This document shows, piece after piece, positions 16,448 to 24,571 of a stretch of 64,000 nt of DNA (position 1 is its first letter; the number at the start of each line of letters is the position of its first letter). The notes beneath the pieces were generated by a model. It had not been told where the DNA came from. It saw nothing but the letters and a program-made list of their open reading frames with translations, and ran no database searches. The DNA comes from Pricia antarctica. Lineage in GTDB: Bacteria > Bacteroidota > Bacteroidia > Flavobacteriales > Flavobacteriaceae. Both the position numbers and the translations under genes were made by a program. The stretch lies in assembly GCA_011050085.1 (NCBI GenBank), contig DRGL01000015.1, forward strand, positions 1 through 64,000, read 5' to 3'.

Positions 16448-19009
16448 ATGAAGCATTTGTTCACATATTTAGGAATTTTAATAATGGTCTGCTCCTGCAG
16501 TACCCTAGGCATTGGGAATAAATCGAATAAAAACTTAAAAGATGACGGCCTTGCCGGTAGTCCGAAGGCCTATGATAGACTGATTACAGAAACTGCTGCT
16601 ACTCAAAAAGGACTCTTTGATGTACATCGTGTAGGCGACAAGTATTATTTCGAAATTCCTGATAGTCTTTTAAACCGTGAAATGCTTGTAGTTACCCGGT
16701 TTATAAAAACCCCGTCAGGCGCCAAAAATTATGGGGGTGAGAAAATTTCCGAAAATACCGTAACTTTTGAAAAAGGGCCTTCCAACAATATTTTTTTACG
16801 AATATCTACCCTAGTCAGTACGGCCAACGAGAACGATGCAGTTTCAAAAGCCGTAAAAAACTCGAATGTTACTCCTATTTTGGAAGCTTTTGACATCAAG
16901 GCGACTAACGATGTTGCTTCTTCGCAAGTTATCGACGTAACCAACTTTATAAATGGTGAAAACCCCCTATTAGCCTTAGGGAGTGATCAAAAGGATGATT
17001 ACAAATTGACATCTTTAGAAAAGGATAAATCGTACATCAAGGAAATCAACACCTTTCCGATGAATACCGAAATCAAAACGGTAAAGACTTACAAGGCCAA
17101 ATCGGGATCAGACAAACGAAAAGAACTTCCAGCAGCGATCTTAGCTGGTGTGGTTACCTTGGAAATCAATAATTCCTTTATCCTTCTACCCAAAAACCCA
17201 ATGCGAAAAAGGTTGTACGATGAGAGGGTCGGTTATTTTGCGAGTTCCTATCTAGAGTACGGAGATCAACAACAAAAAGTAGATCGCAACACCTATATTC
17301 ATAGATGGCGTTTAGAGCCAAAGGCTGAGGATTCCCTAGCTTGGCAGCGCGGTGAACTTGTAGAGCCTAAAAATCCTATTGTTTATTACATTGATCCTGC
17401 CACCCCAAGAAAATGGCGGTCATATCTTATTCAAGGTATCAATGATTGGCAAGTAGCCTTTGAACAGGCAGGATTTAAAAATGCTATCATAGGTAAAGAA
17501 TGGCCTCACAATAACCCTAACATGAGTCTGGAGGATTCAAGATTCTCAGTCTTACGATATTTTGCTTCACCTTCCAAAAATGCATACGGACCAAATATTG
17601 TAGACCCCCGTAGCGGTGAGATTCTAGAAAGCCATATCGGATGGTACCATAATTTGATGAGCCTATTGCACAGTTGGTATATGGTTCAAGCTGGTGCCGT
17701 AGACGAGCGTGCCCAGCATATGGAGTTTGAAGACGAATTAATGGGCGAGCTGATTCGCTTTGTAGCTTCTCACGAAGTAGGCCACACACTTGGTTTACGA
17801 CATAATATGGGCGCCAGTTCTGCTACTCCCGTAGAGAATTTAAGGAATGCCGAATGGCTGAAAAAAAATGGCCATACTAGCTCTATTATGGACTACGCGC
17901 GTTTCAATTACGTAGCACAGCCCGAAGACAGTATACCTACTGAAGATTTAATGCCGAGAATTGGGGATTATGACAAATGGGCCATTCAATGGGGCTATTC
18001 AAAATTTCCCAAACAGATGGACATATCCGAAGAAAAAGAACTTCTGAGTCAAATGGTGGTCGATAGTGTTTCGAACAACCCGAGGCTATGGTTCGGTGGT
18101 GAGGGGCGTGATTTTGATCCACGCTCGCAAACTGAAGACCTTGGAGATGATGCCATGGAAGCAAGTATGTACGGCATTCTTAATTTACAGCGCATCGCAC
18201 CTTACTTAAGAAAATGGACCAAAGAAAAAAATAGTGATGACTATGCCAATCTAGATCAAGTCTACAAAGACCTGGTCGATCAGTATAAAGACTATATTTT
18301 TCACGTAGCGCAGAATATCGGCGGCATTTATGTAACCCCCAAAACTATGGGCGAGGAAGGTGAGATTTATCTCCCCGTAGACAAAATGAAACAAAAGCAG
18401 GCCTTGGTATTTCTAAACGATTACATATTCAAGGAGCCCAGATGGTTATTGCGAAAGGATATTTTAAATGCGATTCAATCTCCACAGTCGAAGGAAGCAG
18501 TTACCAAAACTATGGAAAGTGTCATGTTGAACCTTCTTGGTGGTAGTCGCCTCAGCCGTATGACCTTTATAGCTGAACGCTATGAAGATGAAGATCCTTA
18601 TACACCGGAGGCTTATATGGATGACCTTGCCCAAGTCGTTTGGGGTGATATGAATGTTTTTTACCAAACCAACGCTTATCGAAGAAAGCTTCAGAAATCA
18701 TACGTTTCAAATTTGATTGCACTTTATAAGCCCGACGAGGCGGTCGGTTTAGTTGGTGGTATATTGGCCAAATTATCGGAAGGCTATACGGTAAATACCG
18801 ATGTGCGATCGCTAGCTTTAGATAATCTTCTGACCCTGCAGGGAAAAATCAAGCGTACACTACCGGTAATGACCGACCGATTAACCATAGCACATCTAAA
18901 CTACCTAAAACGGGAGATTGCTTCTGTGGTAGGTGAAACGAAAGATGTTGACCCCTTATTTATTCCTTTCCGAAGAGATGTTTCAATTCAAGAGGGTGGC
19001 GGACAGTAA
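16448..19009 (+). CDS. Zinc-dependent metalloprotease lipoprotein (DUF5117/DUF5118), metzincin type
   Basis: An 853-residue exported lipoprotein: the signal peptide ends in a lipobox near MVCSCS (Cys16 or Cys18). DUF5118-like and DUF5117 regions occupy about 40-400. The zinc motif HEVGHTLGLRH spans residues 442-452, the extended metzincin form HExxHxxGxxH, and SSIMDYARFNY about 40 residues later supplies the Met-turn. All three His ligands and the Glu are present. It is probably anchored facing the periplasm or cell surface and cleaves peptides. It converges on the D-glutamate-like operon with 79 bp between stops, which may be chance. Confidence 0.9.
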   Translation: MKHLFTYLGILIMVCSCSTLGIGNKSNKNLKDDGLAGSPKAYDRLITETAATQKGLFDVHRVGDKYYFEIPDSLLNREMLVVTRFIKTPSGAKNYGGEKISENTVTFEKGPSNNIFLRISTLVSTANENDAVSKAVKNSNVTPILEAFDIKATNDVASSQVIDVTNFINGENPLLALGSDQKDDYKLTSLEKDKSYIKEINTFPMNTEIKTVKTYKAKSGSDKRKELPAAILAGVVTLEINNSFILLPKNPMRKRLYDERVGYFASSYLEYGDQQQKVDRNTYIHRWRLEPKAEDSLAWQRGELVEPKNPIVYYIDPATPRKWRSYLIQGINDWQVAFEQAGFKNAIIGKEWPHNNPNMSLEDSRFSVLRYFASPSKNAYGPNIVDPRSGEILESHIGWYHNLMSLLHSWYMVQAGAVDERAQHMEFEDELMGELIRFVASHEVGHTLGLRHNMGASSATPVENLRNAEWLKKNGHTSSIMDYARFNYVAQPEDSIPTEDLMPRIGDYDKWAIQWGYSKFPKQMDISEEKELLSQMVVDSVSNNPRLWFGGEGRDFDPRSQTEDLGDDAMEASMYGILNLQRIAPYLRKWTKEKNSDDYANLDQVYKDLVDQYKDYIFHVAQNIGGIYVTPKTMGEEGEIYLPVDKMKQKQALVFLNDYIFKEPRWLLRKDILNAIQSPQSKEAVTKTMESVMLNLLGGSRLSRMTFIAERYEDEDPYTPEAYMDDLAQVVWGDMNVFYQTNAYRRKLQKSYVSNLIALYKPDEAVGLVGGILAKLSEGYTVNTDVRSLALDNLLTLQGKIKRTLPVMTDRLTIAHLNYLKREIASVVGETKDVDPLFIPFRRDVSIQEGGGQ

Positions 19010-19088
19010 GATTTAGGTCTTTTAAAATGTACTTAAATCCTATTTAATTAAAGAGATGGCACTGCGTCAATTAGTATACCGTCATCAA

Positions 19089-20150
19089 TTAAAAATCTAT
19101 TACCCCTAACCCAGGAACATCCGACGGATACAAAACTCCTTTTTCAAGACGGAACATTCCTTCAAAAGGGTCGTCGACTATATCTAAATGCCCGTCGAGA
19201 TCGGCAAAATGAATATTTGGCCTTGAGAGTGCAAAGTGCAATCCTGCGGAAATTCCGAGAGCACATTCGTCATTACAACCAATCATACTTTCTAGTCCGG
19301 CCGCCTTTGCTACAGAATTGATATGCTTGGCTTCCGAAATCCCCCCAACCTTCATCAACTTTATATTCACCATATTGACGCGTTCGTTCTGCGCCAGACG
19401 AAAGACATCGGTGAGGGTCTTTAAGCTTTCATCGGCCATCACGGGAATGTCGACCTGAAGTGTTACTTGGCCTAAACGCTCCTCTTTTTCCATTTTAGTA
19501 GGTTGTTCAAAAATTTCGATACCGATGTGTGCCGTTGCTTTGACAAAGGTTACCGAATCTACAACCGAATAGCCTTGGTTACCATCAAATCGCAAAGTGA
19601 TATGCGGATGTCTTTCATGTAGTCGGGTCATTTTTTCAATATCCTCGAGCATACTGTGGCCTCCCTTTATCTTTAATATAGAAAACCCTTGCTGCACAAA
19701 TCTATCGGCCTGTCGAAGGGTTTCCCCAACGGGAAGTATTCCAATGGTAATACTTGTCGGAATACTTTTTCTATATCCCCCTAGAAACTGGTACAACGGT
19801 ACGTCCGCTTTTTTGGATATCAAATCGTACAGAGCCATATCGACCATGGTCAAAGAAGATGCTTTTTTACCTAAATGGGCTTTTAGCTCCATCAATATAA
19901 GCGCATACGTAAAGGGATTTTTACCTATCAAATAAGGGATGATTATACTTTTGATCGCCTCCTCTACCTCTTCGGGATACTCGCCCGTAACAGATTTATC
20001 GGGCGACCCGCAGCCGTATCCTACTAGAGCCCCGTCAGTTTCCAATTTTAGAATGAAATTTGTACTCTTGCCAATAGTCTCGTAAGCGATGGTGTAGGGT
20101 TCGCTTAGTTTGAGGTCAAGACGCTCGTAAGATATTTTGGTGATTTTCAT
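19089..20150 (-). CDS. Enolase-superfamily epimerase (dipeptide epimerase / N-acetyl-D-Glu racemase DgcA-like)
   Basis: A 353-residue muconate-lactonizing-type enolase-superfamily enzyme. Catalytic Lys pair LKIKGG (K160, K162), metal ligands D189 (RFDGNQ), E215 (EIFEQP) and D240 (MADES), the opposing lysine in NIKLMKVGG (K264/K267), and the DxD specificity motif ADLDG (D317, D319) typical of Ala-Glu epimerases are all present. It would normally be called L-Ala-D/L-Glu epimerase. But it overlaps by 4 bp a DUF1611 gene, the pairing reported in marine bacteria where DgcN acetylates D-glutamate and this enzyme type (DgcA) racemises N-acetyl-D-glutamate. Either substrate fits the residues; context favours the second. 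Confidence 0.85.
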   Translation of the reverse strand: MKITKISYERLDLKLSEPYTIAYETIGKSTNFILKLETDGALVGYGCGSPDKSVTGEYPEEVEEAIKSIIIPYLIGKNPFTYALILMELKAHLGKKASSLTMVDMALYDLISKKADVPLYQFLGGYRKSIPTSITIGILPVGETLRQADRFVQQGFSILKIKGGHSMLEDIEKMTRLHERHPHITLRFDGNQGYSVVDSVTFVKATAHIGIEIFEQPTKMEKEERLGQVTLQVDIPVMADESLKTLTDVFRLAQNERVNMVNIKLMKVGGISEAKHINSVAKAAGLESMIGCNDECALGISAGLHFALSRPNIHFADLDGHLDIVDDPFEGMFRLEKGVLYPSDVPGLGVIDF

Positions 20151-21217
20151 AGTTTTTCGCTCAAAATTTCGATGAGCCCTTCTACACCGTACTTAAGCAC
20201 ATCGAACGCCGGTAATTTGGTTTCGAGCGTAATCTGCTTACAGGCCTCTAAAATTTCGTCTTCCACCATATCTTCGTGGTTCACGGTAATAGCAATTACT
20301 TTCTTTCCGGAAATCACCTCAATAGCATTGATCTGTTCTTTTAAGGAATGCATTTTATACCCAGGGAATCCATCATATTCCTGTCTCTTCGGAGCATGTT
20401 GTAAAACGACATAGTCTGGCCTACCTGCGGCCAATATCTCAAAACCGCCGGGATAGGCGGGGTTCATTAAACTGCCTTGGCCCTCGATGACGATGACATC
20501 GGGTTTTTCATTTTTGAAGGCGCTGACCACGGCATGCTCAATTTCACCGGATACGAAATCGTTGATACAACTGTCCATAACCATACTATATTTGGCGCCT
20601 TGCATCCAAGCGGTTTGGCCAGTGCCTATCATTTCGGCTTTTAAACCAGACTTTTGGAAACCGTGGACCAACAACCAAGCTGTGGTGCGTTTTCCCAAAG
20701 CAGAATCTGTTCCGAGTACGGCAAGTTTTAGGCAATCTACCTTTTCAATGTCTCCCGTGAAAAAGTGTAATTTATCGCGGTCTGGGGTTTTTCGAACATC
20801 CCGAATACGGCAGTTGTTCTCAGCGGCAATCTGCATCAACACTGCATCGTTGGTTAAGAAATCGTGTAGCCCACTATCGATGTTCCACCCCATTTGTAAA
20901 GCTTTTTTTAAGGTTGCTTTAGCTTCATTGGGCAAACGTCCTCCATCAGGGGCTAGACCGATGACCAAAGATTTTGGCAAGTTGTTATCGGACCTCAGTT
21001 TTTCAATGGCAGCCTCAAAATCCTTAAAAATTGGAATGCCATTGGGCTTCCCATCAAGTACCTCGCCTGCATCCTGGCCGGCATACGTTGTATCTAAAAC
21101 GCCTACTACTTCATAGCGTTCCGTGAAACGCACTAGACCGTGAGCCGTTTTTCCATTAGGCGTGTTAAAAGCACCATCGCAATAAACGAGAGCTTTTCCA
21201 TCAATAGAATCTTTCAT
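20147..21217 (-). CDS. DUF1611 protein, D-glutamate N-acetyltransferase-like (DgcN)
   Basis: A 356-residue protein of the DUF1611 family, with an N-terminal Rossmann-like domain and a C-terminal P-loop-like domain. The loop GTDSALGKRTTAW (residues 169-181) resembles a Walker A, followed by EMIGTGQTAWMQGA and IVIEGQGSLMNPAYPGG. Proteins of this family were long annotated as NAD-dependent epimerases; DgcN members have been reported to N-acetylate D-glutamate. Its stop overlaps the epimerase start by 4 bp, and it begins 6 bp after the PLP-enzyme gene, so the three are one operon. Function is by family and context, not proven here. Confidence 0.82.
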   Translation of the reverse strand: MKDSIDGKALVYCDGAFNTPNGKTAHGLVRFTERYEVVGVLDTTYAGQDAGEVLDGKPNGIPIFKDFEAAIEKLRSDNNLPKSLVIGLAPDGGRLPNEAKATLKKALQMGWNIDSGLHDFLTNDAVLMQIAAENNCRIRDVRKTPDRDKLHFFTGDIEKVDCLKLAVLGTDSALGKRTTAWLLVHGFQKSGLKAEMIGTGQTAWMQGAKYSMVMDSCINDFVSGEIEHAVVSAFKNEKPDVIVIEGQGSLMNPAYPGGFEILAAGRPDYVVLQHAPKRQEYDGFPGYKMHSLKEQINAIEVISGKKVIAITVNHEDMVEDEILEACKQITLETKLPAFDVLKYGVEGLIEILSEKL

Positions 21218-21223
21218 GTTATT

Positions 21224-22285
21224 TTAATTTTTTGCGGTCAGAACCGCTACATAGCGGCCTGGTTCGAAATTCATTTTTGAATCTAACTCTAGAAGGGCAA
21301 TTAGTCCTGCAGTAGCAGCAGGAAGTATGCGAAAGCCTTCCTTTTTGGCTAAGATTGCCGTCATTTCCCTTAATTTCTTATCACTAATGTTGAAAGCTTC
21401 ACCTTTTGATTCCTTTAACGCATATAATGCTTCCTCTCCATCGAAGCTATGCCAATTTATTAGCGGTTCGTTATACTTGGTCTCTTTAATGCTATCGGGG
21501 TCTAAGTCTTTGCAATAGTCCAAACCATGTAAAAACGATTGAACAATTGGATTTTTTCGGGTAGACGAAGCTGCAATCATTTTTGGGATTCGGGAGGTTT
21601 TCCCCCTCTTATACAAACTAACAAAACCCCGATAAATACCTGCGAACAACGTGCCATTGGATACAGGTACGGCACAATACTCGGGAGCATCGCCCAACTC
21701 TTCAAAAATTTCCAAGGCTATCTGCGAATAGGCCGATATTTGCAGTGGTGTATTCGAACCGCCCGGGTTAGCATCGTACCATCCATTCTTTTTGGCCAAT
21801 TCGCTACTTGCTGTCACTACATCTTCATAACTACCGGGCAGCCTAATGATTTCTGCCTGTAAACCTTCCATCTCGGAAACACGCTCGGTATGATAGGTCT
21901 CTGGAATATATATCTTACACTTAATTCCAGCAAGATTTGCTGCCAAGGCCATAGCAACACCATAGTTACCGCAAGTTGCAAGCGCTACCGCTTCAAATTC
22001 ACGACGTAGGGCGTCATATACCTGCGCAAATGCAATCCGGTCCTTTTGTGTTCCGGTAGGGTTGTCACCCTCGTACTTAATATACAATTGACGTATACCA
22101 AATTCCCGCTCTAAAGTTTTTGCGCGTTGTAAACGGGTATCGCCAACTTCCAGGTTGATGATATCTTCGTAAGATTCTAACCGGTCTACCAAAGACTTTT
22201 TGGAATCCCTTACAAGCTCTCCCAAGCTCTCGGCTTCAGCAGAAACTTTATTTTCAGACGTCTTGACGCCATCTTTTAAATCCAT
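21224..22285 (-). CDS. Threonine synthase-like PLP-dependent enzyme (fold type II)
   Basis: A 353-residue fold type II PLP enzyme. The Schiff-base Lys is K81 in GDNPTGTQKDRIA, the threonine-synthase-type loop, and the phosphate-binding glycine loop is ATCGNYGVA (residues 103-111), in a less common C-G-N-Y-G form. It lacks the N-terminal domain of a full threonine synthase (usually over 400 residues), so it is more likely an amino-acid lyase, dehydratase or racemase than a biosynthetic threonine synthase. It is the first gene of the operon with DUF1611 and the epimerase, behind a well-formed promoter at 22306-22338. Its substrate in a D-amino-acid pathway is unknown. Confidence 0.75.
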   Translation of the reverse strand: MDLKDGVKTSENKVSAEAESLGELVRDSKKSLVDRLESYEDIINLEVGDTRLQRAKTLEREFGIRQLYIKYEGDNPTGTQKDRIAFAQVYDALRREFEAVALATCGNYGVAMALAANLAGIKCKIYIPETYHTERVSEMEGLQAEIIRLPGSYEDVVTASSELAKKNGWYDANPGGSNTPLQISAYSQIALEIFEELGDAPEYCAVPVSNGTLFAGIYRGFVSLYKRGKTSRIPKMIAASSTRKNPIVQSFLHGLDYCKDLDPDSIKETKYNEPLINWHSFDGEEALYALKESKGEAFNISDKKLREMTAILAKKEGFRILPAATAGLIALLELDSKMNFEPGRYVAVLTAKN

Positions 22286-22305
22286 TCACTCGTAGATTAT
22301 CATAT

Positions 22306-22338
22306 CAAATGTAGTGTAGATTTCAACGTCATAGCAAA
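22306..22338 (-). promoter_or_regulatory. Promoter of the PLP-DUF1611-epimerase operon
   Basis: Reverse strand carries TTTG (22338-22335), a 21-bp spacer and TACATTTG (22313-22306), a full -33/-7 pair of the Bacteroidota type. The predicted start near 22300 gives a leader of about 15 bases before ATG 22285. The -33 box is made from the T-tract of the terminator of the upstream small gene. Confidence 0.55.
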
Positions 22339-22339
22339 A

Positions 22340-22376
22340 AAACAAACCGATGATCGAAACGACCATCGGTTTGTTT
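22340..22376 (-). terminator. Rho-independent terminator of the 68-aa gene
   Basis: A perfect 13-bp stem (22340-22352 with 22364-22376) with an 11-base loop. On the reverse strand it is followed by a run of T (22342-22336). It lies 45 bp past the stop of the small gene at 22421. Confidence 0.85.
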
Positions 22377-22420
22377 AAATTTTCTGTTTAAAGGCCTTAA
22401 CCTATTCACATTTATGCCGT

Positions 22421-22627
22421 TTATAGCCCAGGAATTGCCTCCATTTTCCCATTCTTCAACTTTCCTAGAACGGTAACATCTTTGGTCTTTTTGTATTCCT
22501 CAATGGCCATTATCAATTGCTGTTTGGTCTCCCGAACGATTTTTATTCCTGATTTTTGATTTTTGTTGCGGACTTCAATATAATATCCATCGCGGAGTTC
22601 CGTTGGCTTTGTAGCTGGTCTTCCCAT
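22421..22627 (-). CDS. Small conserved hypothetical protein (68 aa)
   Basis: A 68-residue basic protein starting MGRPATKPTELRDGYYIEV, with a short helical middle (KQQLIMAIEEYKKTKDV) and a Gly/Lys-rich end. No domain is recognisable. It looks real because it is followed at the right distance by a strong terminator, has its own gap upstream, and its start region resembles small proteins common in flavobacteria. It might bind nucleic acid given its charge (15 Lys/Arg), which is speculation. Confidence 0.7.
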   Translation of the reverse strand: MGRPATKPTELRDGYYIEVRNKNQKSGIKIVRETKQQLIMAIEEYKKTKDVTVLGKLKNGKMEAIPGL

Positions 22628-22968
22628 AATTACTTATTCTTTAATGTTTCTACTACGAATTCCGACTTTGATTTGGTTTGTATCGATTTGGTCTGATTAC
22701 CGAACTCAATTATTTCGGGCCTTACGTTTACATGGAATTCGCTATAAACATAATCAAATAAAGCTAAAAATTTAAAGGTTAAAGGGTTAAGCTAAAGTTA
22801 AAATATAAAAAATATTTTAACACCACTTTTTTTTACCTCCAATTACACATTAACTTCTCCTCAAATAGCCTACTCTCACTACGATTGCAAAACATTGCCA
22901 TATCTTTTACTCGAGCCTAAAAATTCTTCGGGAATAGGTATGGAAATGATAAGCTACACTTGCTTTTT
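22628..22968. other. 341-bp gene-free stretch
   Basis: Very AT-rich, with a run of TTAAAG-like repeats near 22770-22800. No ORF or hairpin supported. It holds the promoter of the 68-aa gene and the 3' end of the phosphatase transcript. Confidence 0.5.
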
Positions 22969-24363
22969 CTATTCCTCTTTGACAAAATTCTTTTTTAACC
23001 TTGTAGGACTATCGGGAACTTTATTTATCAACTTCTTTTTGCCATTTTTTTTAATGAGGTCAAAAGCATCGTAAAGTGTACCGGTCGGTGTATAAGCGCC
23101 GTATTTTAGGGTATCTTTAGAAACCGTAATTATTTGGAACAACTGGGTGAACTCGCCTCTTCGCACCATCCAATCACGGTCTTTGGAATCGTACATCTTC
23201 GGTCCACTAACAGATACCGCGTATACGGTTCCAGCATTCTTCACTACGGTCAGGCCCTTGCCCTCATTTTCCACATATCCCCTTGCGTAGGTGTGGTCAT
23301 GGCCCTGCAAGACCAAATCGATTTTATATTTATCGATAATCGGCTTCAGACCTTCCCTGAGTTCTTTATTGTCCCTACCCTCAGCAGTTGAAAAAATAGG
23401 ATAATGCATCGTAATGGCCGTCCATTTTTTAGTATTGCCCTTTAATACGGAGTCTAGCCACTTTGTTTGGGCCTCACGTGCTTCTGGATTACCGATAAAA
23501 GCCTGGGCATCTATAGAAATTAATTTCATGCCTTGATAGTCCAGGGTATAGCATGTTTCTTTCAGGGCTTCGAGCGGCGCGTTTTCGGGCAGGGTAAATT
23601 GAGGCCGCCATAATGCGGATAGCTCATTGTCTCGGTATTCGTGATTGCCCGGGGTCATCATACTGGGAATGGTGGCATGAATAAAACTGCCCGCATAGAA
23701 CCATTCTCCCCATTCAAGGTTCGCGTCCCTATCATTGATAAGATCGCCTGCATGTAGCATGAAATTTACCTTTGGAAACTGCCTATACGAGTTTCGTACA
23801 ACACGTGACCAAAGTGATTTTACGTTGTTCTGGGCATCCCCGAAATAAATAAAACTAAAGGGATTTTTCATATCGGTACCCGCCGTGGTAAACTGGAACC
23901 ATTCACTCCAATAGTTGTTATCGTTCGCGTCGTGTCCAACCCTGTAGACATAGGTGGTCAGCGGCTGTAAACCAGAAATAACGGCCGAATGATAGGCTGC
24001 CTTAACTAAAGGTTCATTGCTGTTTTGGTTTTCAAACAGTTGTGTCTTTGCGGAAATGGTACGTACTTCCCCCAGCAAAAACTCCGGTCCATCGGTAGCA
24101 ACGGCAATTTGTACCACGCCGGAGTCTACTTGCTGTTCGGTACGCCAATTGACCGCAAAACTATGGGCGGGGTCAATGCTAAGGTTCGCTATAACTCGAT
24201 CTGGTGTCTTTGACGGGTACAATAGCTTGTGACCGGCCACAGAATCATGCCCAACATAATGGCTATGGCCATGTGCGTCGGATACATCAGATTCTTGCCC
24301 ACGCAGTGTAAATGTTATGAGGCACAATACGATAAAAGCCAGCTTGCTATTTTTTATTTCCAT
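22969..24363 (-). CDS. Purple acid phosphatase-type metallophosphoesterase, secreted
   Basis: Start taken at ATG 24363 (MEIKNSKLAFIVLCLITF) because it begins a clear signal peptide and a promoter -7 box covers the further upstream ATG. The mature protein has an N-terminal purple-acid-phosphatase fibronectin-like domain (residues about 45-160; LSIDPAHSFAVNWRTEQQV, LQPLTTYVYRVG) and a metallophosphoesterase domain with all five blocks: IYFGDAQNN, LHAGDLINDRD, GNHEYRDNE, TMHYPIFS and LQGHDHTYARG. It hydrolyses phosphate esters in the periplasm or outside the cell. It is divergent from the sialidase-like gene, and a role in freeing phosphate from host or algal material is inferred. Confidence 0.9.
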   Translation of the reverse strand: MEIKNSKLAFIVLCLITFTLRGQESDVSDAHGHSHYVGHDSVAGHKLLYPSKTPDRVIANLSIDPAHSFAVNWRTEQQVDSGVVQIAVATDGPEFLLGEVRTISAKTQLFENQNSNEPLVKAAYHSAVISGLQPLTTYVYRVGHDANDNNYWSEWFQFTTAGTDMKNPFSFIYFGDAQNNVKSLWSRVVRNSYRQFPKVNFMLHAGDLINDRDANLEWGEWFYAGSFIHATIPSMMTPGNHEYRDNELSALWRPQFTLPENAPLEALKETCYTLDYQGMKLISIDAQAFIGNPEAREAQTKWLDSVLKGNTKKWTAITMHYPIFSTAEGRDNKELREGLKPIIDKYKIDLVLQGHDHTYARGYVENEGKGLTVVKNAGTVYAVSVSGPKMYDSKDRDWMVRRGEFTQLFQIITVSKDTLKYGAYTPTGTLYDAFDLIKKNGKKKLINKVPDSPTRLKKNFVKEE

Positions 24364-24381
24364 AATAGGCATTGGTTTTTC

Positions 24382-24412
24382 CAAATTTATTCTTTGTTGA
24401 CTTGAAAACCAA
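24382..24412 (-). promoter_or_regulatory. Promoter of the phosphatase gene
   Basis: Reverse strand TTG (24412-24410), a 20-bp spacer and TAAATTTG (24389-24382), an exact TAnnTTTG. Predicted start near 24376, 13 bases before ATG 24363; this supports the shorter start. Confidence 0.5.
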
Positions 24413-24536
24413 CTTTCTGGCAGACTCGTAACTCAAACACAACATTGGCCTGAAAACAATAAGCCTTTTATATATTCAGCTATTTAGACCTCTATTTCCA
24501 AAGTAGGGGGTATCTATATTATTAGGGATAAAACGC

Positions 24537-24544
24537 TATTTTTG
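24537..24544 (+). promoter_or_regulatory. Probable -7 box of the sialidase-like gene
   Basis: TATTTTTG matches TAnnTTTG, 27 bp ahead of ATG 24572. The -33 box is not evident. Confidence 0.4.
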
Positions 24545-24571
24545 GTAGAATATCCATCCAAATATTCCTTT

